From UTCHB3 sp964371075 (lineage in GTDB: Bacteria > Bacteroidota > Ignavibacteria > Ignavibacteriales > Ignavibacteriaceae), in NCBI GenBank assembly GCA_964371075.1, contig CAYJKN010000003.1, forward strand, positions 372,001 to 436,000: 64,000 bases of DNA, given 5' to 3'. Positions 9,160-17,345 of the stretch are shown piece by piece. The notes under the pieces are model-generated. The model was given only the letters and a program-made list of their open reading frames with translations. It was not told the DNA's origin and searched no databases. The first letter of the stretch is position 1; every line of letters starts with the position of its first letter. The position numbers and the translations under genes were made by a program.

Positions 9160-9390
9160 TTATGAAAGTTTTGAATCCACAAGTCTTTGTAAATCACCAA
9201 GATTTTTACATTTTAGAACTTCAATATGCTTCAACCTGATGTTATATTCCTTCTCGATTGTCAGAATTACATTGGCATGACTTAGTGAGTCCCACCCGGG
9301 TATAGTGTTTGCTTTTGTATCATCAAGAATCTCATAATCTTCGAGTTCAAGCTGTTTCAGGATTGTATTTTTTAGTCTTTCTGAAATCAT
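9160..9390 (-). CDS. Acyl carrier protein, dedicated to the MBOAT/FAAL module
   Basis: A 76-residue carrier protein. The phosphopantetheine attachment site is Ser35 in PGWDSLSHA, the normal DSL motif followed by an acidic helix II (NVILTIEKEYN). It is shorter and less acidic than housekeeping AcpP and lies between an adenylating enzyme and an MBOAT transferase, with 12- and 11-base gaps. It should carry the activated acyl group from the ligase to the membrane enzyme, as DltC does for D-alanine. Start is ATG with a weak SD. Confidence 0.9.
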   Translation of the reverse strand: MISERLKNTILKQLELEDYEILDDTKANTIPGWDSLSHANVILTIEKEYNIRLKHIEVLKCKNLGDLQRLVDSKLS

Positions 9391-9402
9391 TTTATTCTTC
9401 TT

Positions 9403-11109
9403 TCAATGTTTGTTTAGTTCTTTCATTTCAGCGATTCTCTCTTTGTTTGCCTTTCTGCTCGGTTTACCTGCTGAACTCTTGATGAGCCAACGGGGAGGAA
9501 CAAGATAAACATTTGAAATTGTAAGGTCAACGGAGTTGCCCTTCTCTTTAACACGCTGAATCAGTTTTCTCTTTTCAACATCATCGGTAATTGATGTCTC
9601 TGCAACAACACTTATTTCCTCGGTACCAAGTTCATTATTCTCTTCACCAAAAGAGATTACTCTTCCGGGAATTAAATCTTTAACTGTTCCGATGGCGTCT
9701 TCAACATCTTCAGGATAAATATTTTTACCTGCAACAATTATGATGTCTTTTTTTCTACCAATTACAAAAAGTTCACCATCTTTTTTAAAACCGTAGTCGC
9801 CACTGAAATACCATCCTGCTTTTAAAACTTCGACCGTTTTTTCAGGATAATTTCTGTAGCCGTCAAACATTGAAACAGAATAGATTACTATCTCACCTAC
9901 TCCATTTTCTTCAACGGTATTTCCACTTTCATCAACAATTTTAACATTACAACCATCTATCGCACGTCCCGAAGAGACACAAATCCGGCTCGTTTTTCCG
10001 GGTATTGGGGGAACAACCTGCCCCTGCGCAAGGCTTTCCCTGTCAACTTCTATCGTAACTATTGGTTGTCCGGGAGTGGTTTGAGTCGCGGCAAAAGTTG
10101 TTTCTGCCATTGCATAAGAAGCTGAAAGAGCAAGTGGATTAAATCCATATTTTTCAAATGCAGTTGTAAATTTTCTGTGGCTTTCATTCCTTACAGGTTC
10201 ACTGCAATTAATTACCAATCGAAGAGTCTCAAGCGAAACATTCTCCATTTCATCTTCTTCAATTCTGTCAGCCATAAAACTGTAAGCAAAGTTTGGCAAC
10301 CAGGTTACCGACCCTTTTTCTGCTGCCAAAGCTTCAAAAAGAAGTGAAGGTGCTAAAACCCATTCAAAAGGATCAACCTGTATTGAGGTGATACCAAAAG
10401 CCAAAGGAAGATGAAATGCAGCAATCAAACCCATATCATGGTACAATGGCAACCAACTTACAATTTTGTCATCTTCGGTCAGTTTGATCGCTTCGGCATA
10501 GTTGTCAACATGATCGAGTACTGCCTTTTGTGAAAGGAGGACAGGTTTTTGAAGTCCTGTGGTACCTGATGAATGTTGCAATAAAAACGGATCACGTTCA
10601 CCTGTGGAAGATCTGATTGATTGAAGTTCTTCAACCATGTTGCCAGTAAGATTAAAATCCCGGTTCCATTCCAATGGGAAGTGAAGTCCTTTAATTGTGG
10701 ATCCCTCATGACTTACAAGAGGTGCAATTATTGGTTCAAGATCACTTTCAGTGAAAATCCAGTCGAGTCCTGATCTCTGTGACATTCCCTCAACACCGGA
10801 TTTAAATTTATCAGGGTGAAGGCGGGGGTTTGGATATGCAAGAACTGCGGGAATGGCTCCCAATCCTGCAACTCCAAGATAAAGAGGGAAAAACAAAGGA
10901 TTGTGACGAATAATTATCGCACATACTTCATCTCGTTTAATTCCCTTTTCCTTTAATAAAACAGAAAATTTGTTGGCAGTTTCCAACAAATCCTTGAATG
11001 ACCATCTGAATGGTTCCTCACCGGCTTTCCAGTGGACAATGGCGTCTTTATTGGGAAAACGCCGGGAGTTATCCTCCCAGCGTTCCCAAACATTATTAAA
11101 ATGTTTCAA
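9403..11109 (-). CDS. Fatty-acyl-AMP ligase-like adenylating enzyme (ANL superfamily)
   Basis: A 568-residue acyl-adenylating enzyme. Core motifs are the P-loop SSGTTG (180-185), WLPLYHDMGLI (219-229) characteristic of the FAAL branch, SGDYGF and the A8 hinge segment GRKKDIIIVAGKNIYP. Lys549, in SSAGKPSRK, fits the catalytic lysine of the C-terminal subdomain. FAALs transfer the acyl-AMP to a carrier protein rather than to CoA, which suits the ACP gene 12 bases downstream. The FAAL signature argues for a fatty or short carboxylic acid substrate rather than D-alanine. Start is TTG; a GGA sits nine bases upstream. Confidence 0.85.
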   Translation of the reverse strand: MKHFNNVWERWEDNSRRFPNKDAIVHWKAGEEPFRWSFKDLLETANKFSVLLKEKGIKRDEVCAIIIRHNPLFFPLYLGVAGLGAIPAVLAYPNPRLHPDKFKSGVEGMSQRSGLDWIFTESDLEPIIAPLVSHEGSTIKGLHFPLEWNRDFNLTGNMVEELQSIRSSTGERDPFLLQHSSGTTGLQKPVLLSQKAVLDHVDNYAEAIKLTEDDKIVSWLPLYHDMGLIAAFHLPLAFGITSIQVDPFEWVLAPSLLFEALAAEKGSVTWLPNFAYSFMADRIEEDEMENVSLETLRLVINCSEPVRNESHRKFTTAFEKYGFNPLALSASYAMAETTFAATQTTPGQPIVTIEVDRESLAQGQVVPPIPGKTSRICVSSGRAIDGCNVKIVDESGNTVEENGVGEIVIYSVSMFDGYRNYPEKTVEVLKAGWYFSGDYGFKKDGELFVIGRKKDIIIVAGKNIYPEDVEDAIGTVKDLIPGRVISFGEENNELGTEEISVVAETSITDDVEKRKLIQRVKEKGNSVDLTISNVYLVPPRWLIKSSAGKPSRKANKERIAEMKELNKH

Positions 11110-11123
11110 TTATTTATTCCGCG

Positions 11124-12488
11124 TTAATTTTTACTGTAGTAGTCCATCATTGCATCAAAGAACATCCGTGCAACTTTTTTGTAACCCTCTGCACTAAGGT
11201 GTGTCATATCTGCTGTTGCAAGTTTATCTTTTGACCATTTTTCCATGGAACCACTTCCACCCATTGCATCATATAAATTCCAAAAAGCAACACCAGTGCT
11301 ACTGGCAACATTTTTCTGAACTTCAATAAGTTTTGGAACCATTGAATTGGTTTCGAACTTCGAACCAACTTTTTTGCCTTTGTCACCAACACCAACAATG
11401 ATAACAGGTACTCCCGGCATGGCACTCTTGATATGATTTACCGTTGCAGCGAATTCTCTTTCGTAAGCTTTGGTATCTTTCACTTTGTCAACTGAATTTA
11501 ATCCAAAACTTAATACAACGAGATCATAACCTAAAAGTTTATTAAAATCGCTTAGATTACCTTTTGGAACTCTTTTTAATGCTGAGCCATCATCGCCTCT
11601 AAGCGGGAAATTGTCAACATAAACTCCATTACCTGATTCAAGACTTACACCATACAAAGCAGCCTGGTTATCTTTTGTAGCTGTTAATTTGAATGATTTT
11701 GATCCTTTATACGTAATATCGGTTACATTTACACCTTTTCCGGTTTTAAATGGAGCTGAATGTTCGCCACCTTTGTCAAATTCGTAATCAAACGATCCCG
11801 AACCTTCGGTGTAAAATACTCTAACTTTGTCAAATGTTCTAACGGTTTTATATTTCCAGGTGGTTTCATATTTAACCCAGCTGCCACTTTTAGGCACAAA
11901 AACTCCACCGGAAATACCGGCACCTCTTTTGGGGTTTCCGCCTGTAACCAACTGTGAATCCCAATTGGATGAGAAGTCCAGTTTGGTTGTCCCTCTGTAG
12001 GCTTTATCCTGAGTTGTTATTGAAACAAAACCAACTCCGGTTCCGCCAAATTTCTCCTGAAGTGCTTCTCTAAAATCAGCACAAATATTATCTCCCTCAA
12101 TTGCAGAATCGCCAAAATATGCGATCCTAACCATTCCACTTTTAGCATTTTTAAGCGCGTTGGCGAAAGCTTTCAATTGAGCAGTGTTGCCCGAAATAGG
12201 AACTTTTGCCTGGTATTCTTCAGCCTCAAAACTTTTGCCGTAATTTGATTCGGAAAGAACATCGCTCATCACAAGTATGCCATAAGCATCTGCCAATTGC
12301 ATAAAATAGTTGTATTCGTTAGTCCTTTGTGATAATTCATCTTTTTGGATGTCCGAAAGGATATCAACTTTTTTTGTACTGAATGGGCCTACTTCAATCC
12401 CTTCAGGAATGAATGTAAATCCATAAAGGGAAACTACTGCAATGGTGAGTAAAAATACTGAACGAAATCCAGCGAATTTTTTGATCAT
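11124..12488 (-). CDS. Membrane-anchored SGNH/GDSL hydrolase of the acyl module (DltD/AlgX-like role)
   Basis: First gene of the acyl module. I place the start at the ATG at 12488 (MIKKFAGF), which has GGAG eight bases upstream, not at the ATG four codons earlier. An N-terminal hydrophobic helix (about 8-26) anchors or exports it. The SGNH fold shows FGDSAIEGD (nucleophile Ser128) and DMTHLSAEG (Asp427/His430) near the C-terminus. A central beta-rich insert (about 170-290) separates the blocks. In dlt and alginate systems the SGNH protein completes acyl transfer outside the membrane or edits it; the same role here is inferred from position. Fifteen bases precede the next gene. Confidence 0.82.
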   Translation of the reverse strand: MIKKFAGFRSVFLLTIAVVSLYGFTFIPEGIEVGPFSTKKVDILSDIQKDELSQRTNEYNYFMQLADAYGILVMSDVLSESNYGKSFEAEEYQAKVPISGNTAQLKAFANALKNAKSGMVRIAYFGDSAIEGDNICADFREALQEKFGGTGVGFVSITTQDKAYRGTTKLDFSSNWDSQLVTGGNPKRGAGISGGVFVPKSGSWVKYETTWKYKTVRTFDKVRVFYTEGSGSFDYEFDKGGEHSAPFKTGKGVNVTDITYKGSKSFKLTATKDNQAALYGVSLESGNGVYVDNFPLRGDDGSALKRVPKGNLSDFNKLLGYDLVVLSFGLNSVDKVKDTKAYEREFAATVNHIKSAMPGVPVIIVGVGDKGKKVGSKFETNSMVPKLIEVQKNVASSTGVAFWNLYDAMGGSGSMEKWSKDKLATADMTHLSAEGYKKVARMFFDAMMDYYSKN

Positions 12489-12619
12489 GATTTTCTCCAT
12501 ATTATTAAAATTCTGACCTTCGAAAAATGAGGGCTCCTCTGATTACAAATTTAATAAATAAATCCGAGAAAACCCGTTATATTAGTGGTTAATAAAGATA
12601 ATTAATCTAGACAAGACTT

Positions 12620-13939
12620 ATGAAAAACACAATTATCCTCATTTGTTTAACACTGTTCCTCACTTTTAGTTCCAACTCACTGGCACAATCACGGGTATAT
12701 AAGGTGATTTTTGATGATGAAATCTCATTACCCCTTGTGCAATACCTCAAAAGAGCCCTTGAACAGGCAGAAAAAGACAATGCTGATGCCCTTCTTGTGG
12801 AAATAAATACTTTTGGAGGAAGAGTTGATGCAGCTACACAATTAAAAGATATTCTGCTTGATGCAAAAATTCCTACCATAGCTTTTGTAAATAAAAGAGC
12901 CATTTCGGCCGGTGCATTAATAACTTTGGCATGTAAAAAAATTGCCATGGCTCCGGGAAGTACCATAGGTGCAGCTACAGTTGTTGATCAGGAGGGGAAA
13001 AAAGGCTCCGAAAAATATCAATCATATATGCGTGCTGAAATGAGATCAACCGCCCAAAAAAATGGTCGTGATCCAAAAATAGCTGAAGCAATGGTTGATG
13101 AGAGAATTATCATCCCCGGGTTGGTTGATTCCACTCAACTTCTCTCCCTTGATGACAAAGAAGCAAGAGAGTATAAAATTGCTGATACCGTTGTAAACAG
13201 TGTCAAGGAAGCTTTGGCGGCCTTTGGTTTTAAAGACCCGACAATCATAGTGATTAAAAGTAATTGGGCTGAAGAATTTGTAAAATTTCTCAATCATCCA
13301 ATTATTTCATCATTATTAATCATGCTTGGCCTGGCAGGAATCTATACGGAGATAAAAACTCCTGGATTTGGTGTTCCCGGGATTCTGGGAATTACTTTTC
13401 TTGCTCTCTTTTTTGGTTCATCTCTAATCCTTGACTTGGCAACCTGGTTTGAAATTCTGCTTTTTATCCTGGGTTTGGGGGCAATTCTGGTCGAAATATT
13501 CCTAATACCGGGATTTGGAGTAGCCGGTGTGGTGGGTATTCTTTTAATGATAGCATCAATTTTCTTCTCATTATTCAATACTGAGGGTTATTTTGAATAT
13601 TCCCTGCTGCAAAATGCAATCATTCAATTGGGAGTTTCCCTGTTTGGTTTTTTCCTTATTGGTTTTGCTGCATATAAGCTTCTACCCAACACACGCACAT
13701 TTAAATCATTTGTACTCGATGTGGAATCGGGATCAAAAACCGGATTTACAACGGCACCTGATTATTCAGCTCTTGTTGGTTTAGAAGGAACTTCGATGAC
13801 CGTCTTAAGACCGGCAGGCACGGCAATAATTGATGGCTCACGTTATGATGTTGTTACGGCCGGTGACTACATCGAAAAAGATTCAAAAATCAGGGTTATA
13901 AAAGTTGAAGGAATGAGAATTGTAGTAGAGAAAGTTTAA
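12620..13939 (+). CDS. NfeD-family membrane serine protease (ClpP-like domain plus NfeD C-terminus)
   Basis: A 439-residue long-form NfeD protein. A signal peptide ends SLA|Q23. The periplasmic ClpP-class domain (about 25-220) has the nucleophile in KRAISAGA (Ser96) and Lys132 as candidate base, the Ser-Lys dyad known in archaeal PH1510. Several membrane helices lie at about 228-350, with GFGVPG and GFGVAG turns between them. A soluble OB-fold NfeDC domain ends the protein (about 380-439). Long NfeD genes are usually paired with a stomatin/SPFH gene, and none is adjacent here. It is divergent from the acyl operon across a 131-base gap. Confidence 0.88.
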   Translation: MKNTIILICLTLFLTFSSNSLAQSRVYKVIFDDEISLPLVQYLKRALEQAEKDNADALLVEINTFGGRVDAATQLKDILLDAKIPTIAFVNKRAISAGALITLACKKIAMAPGSTIGAATVVDQEGKKGSEKYQSYMRAEMRSTAQKNGRDPKIAEAMVDERIIIPGLVDSTQLLSLDDKEAREYKIADTVVNSVKEALAAFGFKDPTIIVIKSNWAEEFVKFLNHPIISSLLIMLGLAGIYTEIKTPGFGVPGILGITFLALFFGSSLILDLATWFEILLFILGLGAILVEIFLIPGFGVAGVVGILLMIASIFFSLFNTEGYFEYSLLQNAIIQLGVSLFGFFLIGFAAYKLLPNTRTFKSFVLDVESGSKTGFTTAPDYSALVGLEGTSMTVLRPAGTAIIDGSRYDVVTAGDYIEKDSKIRVIKVEGMRIVVEKV

Positions 13940-13940
13940 A

Positions 13941-13977
13941 ACAAAAAGAGGCTGCCCAATTTATATTCAGCAGCCTC
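13941..13977 (-). terminator. Intrinsic terminator for the lipoprotein gene at 13998-15059
   Basis: Stem GAGGCTGC (13948-13955) pairs with GCAGCCTC (13970-13977) around a 14-base loop. Read on the minus strand the stem is followed by CTTTTTGTTTT. It lies between two convergent genes and best terminates the minus-strand one. Confidence 0.75.
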
Positions 13978-13997
13978 AAATTATAAGATTCTAAATA

Positions 13998-15059
13998 TTA
14001 CTTTAATCTCTCAACGATATTGATAATAACTGATTTCTTTTTGCTGAGGAAATCTACCATGGCACCTGCTTGTGAAGGTACTTTTCCACTAAACTGAATC
14101 TCTTCAGTTAATCTGGTATTCGATTTCATCAAAAGACGATCACTGTTGTTGTAGAAAACTTTTCCACCACCGGTAATTTCACTTTTATCAATTTTGTATC
14201 CTTGTTTTTCAAGATCAGGATTATATTGATAACTTGCTTCGTATCCGGCTTCGATCACAGAAATATCTTTACCTTCAAATTTACCTTTTTCTTTAAGCGT
14301 ATAAAGCTGGGTTGCATTCAACTGATACATTCCGTTAGGATCGTTTACAGGAGCTTTTTTGTCTCTGAATGTTTCATTAGCTTTTAATGTTCCCGGTGAA
14401 AAAGCTCTGAATACCTGCATAATCATACCTTTCAGGTTTTCAGAAATGTCTTTTGTGGCTGCTTCCAGCTGCTGTGGGTTTAAGGTATCTTTTCCCATGT
14501 TTTCAGGAAGTGCTTTGGTAACAATTTTGTCAACTTTATACACCTCTTTAATAACTCCTTTTTTGTCAATTCGTGCCATAAAAGGATTGTTAATAAGGGC
14601 TTCATAAAATCCAAAATCGAGCTTTTTAGCCGAGTCAAGTTTATCGCCTGTTTTATACTCTTTCTTTTCGCCATTCACATCGGAGAAGATGTAGATGCTT
14701 GTTGTTGTTACTTCAACTTCAGCGATTGTATCTTTATCAACATCTTTCACTTCAAAATTGATAACAATAACATTTTTTTGTTCAACTTTTTGGCTGATTG
14801 AAGTATCAGCTTTCATTGACTGGTCAATATTATTGATAAAAGCGATCTTGTATGTAAACTTCGATCCTTTTTCCAATTTATAACCAAACTCTGTCTCCCC
14901 TTCGGCGGCAGTGACACCTTCGAGTTTTGGAAGATTTGTATCGATACTGGTTACAACTTCACCTTCAGCCAATGGCTTGGTGCCATCTGATCCACAACCG
15001 GATACCAGCATAAGCAGTGTAATTGTGAAAAAGGAAAAAATAATTTTCTTAAATAACAT
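13998..15059 (-). CDS. Lipoprotein of unknown function
   Basis: A 353-residue lipoprotein. The signal peptide ends in lipobox LVSGC (Cys22), followed by a short acidic linker. The mature part is beta-rich, begins with a FGYKLEKGSKFTYKI repeat-like strand and has alternating polar/hydrophobic strands to the end. I do not recognise a catalytic motif. The pattern resembles periplasmic or outer-membrane DUF6263-like lipoproteins, but that match is tentative. ATG start with AAGG upstream. The gene follows namZ by 4 bases, so a link to murein turnover is possible but unproven. Confidence 0.75.
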   Translation of the reverse strand: MLFKKIIFSFFTITLLMLVSGCGSDGTKPLAEGEVVTSIDTNLPKLEGVTAAEGETEFGYKLEKGSKFTYKIAFINNIDQSMKADTSISQKVEQKNVIVINFEVKDVDKDTIAEVEVTTTSIYIFSDVNGEKKEYKTGDKLDSAKKLDFGFYEALINNPFMARIDKKGVIKEVYKVDKIVTKALPENMGKDTLNPQQLEAATKDISENLKGMIMQVFRAFSPGTLKANETFRDKKAPVNDPNGMYQLNATQLYTLKEKGKFEGKDISVIEAGYEASYQYNPDLEKQGYKIDKSEITGGGKVFYNNSDRLLMKSNTRLTEEIQFSGKVPSQAGAMVDFLSKKKSVIINIVERLK

Positions 15060-15063
15060 CTTG

Positions 15064-16326
15064 TTACCTTAAGTTAGTGTATAATAAATATTTACTTCTA
15101 AGCTCTTTAAATTGTCGCAGCTCTTCTTGATAGCTGGCTACCACGACTTTCCACCCCTTTGTGGTCAATAAATTTTGAATATCACTCCTGCCGGATTTAA
15201 TCCTGAAGCCCTTCTCTTTAATCTCAAATTTACCGGGATACTCTGTTGATAAATGATCCAACAGATAAAATCCAAATTTTACGGCTTCAAATTCCTTTGA
15301 TATTTCCCTGATCCTTACTCCAAAACACTTTTCTCCCATAAATTTTGGTTTAAGTGCAGCCTCGCTTTCAACCGGGATATATTCAATTTTTTCAACACTT
15401 TTAATCCCCGGGAACTGTTTTACAACTTCAAGCAGTTTTTCATTGTCGATAAATGGTGCACCAAATATCAAAAAAGGATCAACACTTCCTCTTCCCTCTG
15501 AAACATTTGTATTTTCAAGTAAACAGGTGCCCGGATAAACTTTTGTTGCTGTAACAGATCTAAGATTTGGTGAGGGATCAAGCCACTTTACTCCGGTCTC
15601 TTCAAACTCACTCTCCCTGTAATAACCTGACATTTCCACGACATTAAGTTCACACAAAATCCCTTTTCGCTCCTTAATATCTGCTTGAAAATATTTGCCA
15701 ATCTCCCCTATCGTCATTCCGTGTGCAATTGGCAACCGGGTAATCCCAACAAAGGAGAATAATGAATCCTCCACCACAGGTCCATCAACATAAAGCCCGC
15801 CAATGATATTGGGTTGATCAAGTACCCAAACAGGAATTCCTGCTTCTCCACATGCTTCCATCACATGATAAAGAGTGGATATGTAGGTATAAAACCTTAC
15901 TCCCGCATCACGAATGGAAAAGATCATCAGATCGATCCCTTTAAGCATTTCGGGTGTTGGTTTTCTTGTTTTCCCATAAAGTGAAAAGACAGGAATACCT
16001 GTTTTTTCATCTGTTGTATTGTCAATTTTTAAACCTGCTGCAGCCACTCCTCTGAATCCATGTTCGGGTCCAAACACAGCGGTAATTTTCCCTTTTTTAT
16101 CAAATATTATTTCATCAACAAGATGATTCCCATCGGAGGTTACGGCAGTATGATTTGCCACTATTCCCAATCTTTTTTCGGAAACCCTGTTCCACTCTTT
16201 TTTCAGGAAATTATCTATTCCATTTACAAAATCAGCTTTCCCGGTTGGTAAAGTTTTTTCCTGAACAGTCTGACACCCTGCAGCCATGGGAACAATCAAC
16301 AATAAAAATATCACAATTTTTATCAT
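15064..16326 (-). CDS. namZ: NamZ-type exo-beta-N-acetylmuramidase (DUF1343), lipoprotein
   Basis: Member of the DUF1343 family, shown for Bacillus NamZ to release terminal MurNAc from murein fragments. I start it at the ATG at 16326, which forms an ATGA overlap with the Nudix stop and gives a lipoprotein signal with lipobox MAAGC (Cys18); the longer reading inside the Nudix gene lacks a signal at its N-terminus. Family blocks are clear: RLGIVANHTAV, VFGPEHGFRG, IPVFSLYG, DAGVRFYTY, WVLDQPNIIGG and LSEGRGSVDPF-like ENTNVSEGRG. At 420 residues it is full length. It probably sits in the periplasm on a membrane and feeds MurNAc to recycling. Other murein-turnover genes lie within 10 kb. Confidence 0.9.
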   Translation of the reverse strand: MIKIVIFLLLIVPMAAGCQTVQEKTLPTGKADFVNGIDNFLKKEWNRVSEKRLGIVANHTAVTSDGNHLVDEIIFDKKGKITAVFGPEHGFRGVAAAGLKIDNTTDEKTGIPVFSLYGKTRKPTPEMLKGIDLMIFSIRDAGVRFYTYISTLYHVMEACGEAGIPVWVLDQPNIIGGLYVDGPVVEDSLFSFVGITRLPIAHGMTIGEIGKYFQADIKERKGILCELNVVEMSGYYRESEFEETGVKWLDPSPNLRSVTATKVYPGTCLLENTNVSEGRGSVDPFLIFGAPFIDNEKLLEVVKQFPGIKSVEKIEYIPVESEAALKPKFMGEKCFGVRIREISKEFEAVKFGFYLLDHLSTEYPGKFEIKEKGFRIKSGRSDIQNLLTTKGWKVVVASYQEELRQFKELRSKYLLYTNLR

Positions 16327-16886
16327 TTTTGGATAATCCCAAGTTTTCTGAAAAGTTTTTTCTTTCCAATTGTCCATGCAGAAAGAGTCATTCCGTCAAA
16401 AATCACTCCCTTATCCACCATCTGTTCAAAATCTTCAAGGGTTACTTCATGAAGAGATATTTCTTCAGTATCATCTCCCTTTTTTGGTGCTTTCACCAAT
16501 TTTTGCGCCAGATAAACATGGCAATATTCGTCTGTTACACCGTTAAACGGACAAAATTTTCCAACATTCTCAAGCAATTCAGCGGAATAACCCGTTTCTT
16601 CTCTTAGTTCCAGAAGGGCAGTATTTTCAGGAGTTGAACCTTCTTTCACTCCACCACAGGGAAATTCGAGAGAAAATTTTTTATTCAGGTAGCGATACTG
16701 TTTAACGAGGAGAAGTGTGTTGTTTTCAGTCACCGGAATTATCATCGAAGAGCCGGTAGTATGCACATAGTAATAAACTCCTTTAAATCCGGTGGATGGA
16801 ATTATAAAATCGTCAATCTTATAAGTCCAAAATGGATTTTTGTGATACTCCCGGCTTTTAATTTTCTTCCAGCGTGAAATCGACAT
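16323..16886 (-). CDS. Nudix hydrolase (ADP-ribose/nucleoside-diphosphate-sugar pyrophosphatase-like)
   Basis: A 187-residue Nudix protein of the ADP-ribose pyrophosphatase type, with VKQYRYL before the box. The Nudix box begins at Gly78 and ends LLELREETGY. Two consensus positions differ (the first Glu is Ser84 and the Arg is Leu92), but the metal-binding Glu93, Glu96 and Glu97 remain, so activity is plausible. Its ATG overlaps the ndk stop (TAATG) and its stop overlaps the namZ ATG, so the three genes are translationally coupled. Substrate unknown. Confidence 0.85.
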   Translation of the reverse strand: MSISRWKKIKSREYHKNPFWTYKIDDFIIPSTGFKGVYYYVHTTGSSMIIPVTENNTLLLVKQYRYLNKKFSLEFPCGGVKEGSTPENTALLELREETGYSAELLENVGKFCPFNGVTDEYCHVYLAQKLVKAPKKGDDTEEISLHEVTLEDFEQMVDKGVIFDGMTLSAWTIGKKKLFRKLGIIQK

Positions 16887-17317
16887 TAATTTGTGTAGTT
16901 GTTCAGTCGTTCATCGCGGGAAAAGAAATGTGCGATCTCTATAAGAGCGTTTTCATCACTGTCAGAACCGTGAACAGCATTTTCAGCTTTACTTCCGGCA
17001 TATCTTTTTCTGATAGTGCCTTCATCAGCTTGTGCGGGGTCAGTGGCTCCAATGAGTTTTCTGAAATCGGCTACTGCATTCTCTTTTTCAAGCATCAATG
17101 GTACACAAGGTCCCGAACACATAAAATCAACCAATTCACCATAAAATGGTCTTTCTTTATGAACTTCGTAGAAACCTTTAGCTGAATCCTGACTCATTCT
17201 TGTCATTTTCATAGCTTTTACTTTAAACCCTGCTTCGGTAATCATTGTGATTATCTGTCCGACATAATTATTTTTTACTGCATCCGGTTTAATTATTGCA
17301 AAAGTTAAATTGCCCAA
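16886..17317 (-). CDS. ndk: Nucleoside diphosphate kinase
   Basis: Cytoplasmic enzyme equalising NTP and dNTP pools through a phospho-histidine. Its 143 residues match the family. Catalytic His116 is in NAVHGSDS, with RPFYGELV and TIRKRYAG also canonical. The start is TTG, well supported by AGGAG six bases upstream. It lies 28 bases after sucD; Ndk and succinyl-CoA synthetase are functionally linked in other bacteria because one makes GTP or ATP that the other redistributes. Confidence 0.97.
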   Translation of the reverse strand: MGNLTFAIIKPDAVKNNYVGQIITMITEAGFKVKAMKMTRMSQDSAKGFYEVHKERPFYGELVDFMCSGPCVPLMLEKENAVADFRKLIGATDPAQADEGTIRKRYAGSKAENAVHGSDSDENALIEIAHFFSRDERLNNYTN

Positions 17318-17345
17318 ATTATTCTCCTGAATTTATATTCTGTAA

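Noticed and set aside
9403..11109. The adenylating enzyme as DltA, a D-alanine-carrier ligase
   Set aside because: Its motifs (WLPLYHDMGLI, GKNIYPEDVE) and length of 568 residues are those of the fatty-acyl-AMP ligase branch, not the roughly 500-residue DltA.
16327..16377. A longer NamZ starting inside the Nudix gene
   Set aside because: The extra 17 residues precede a complete lipoprotein signal, while the ATG at 16326 forms a typical ATGA overlap.
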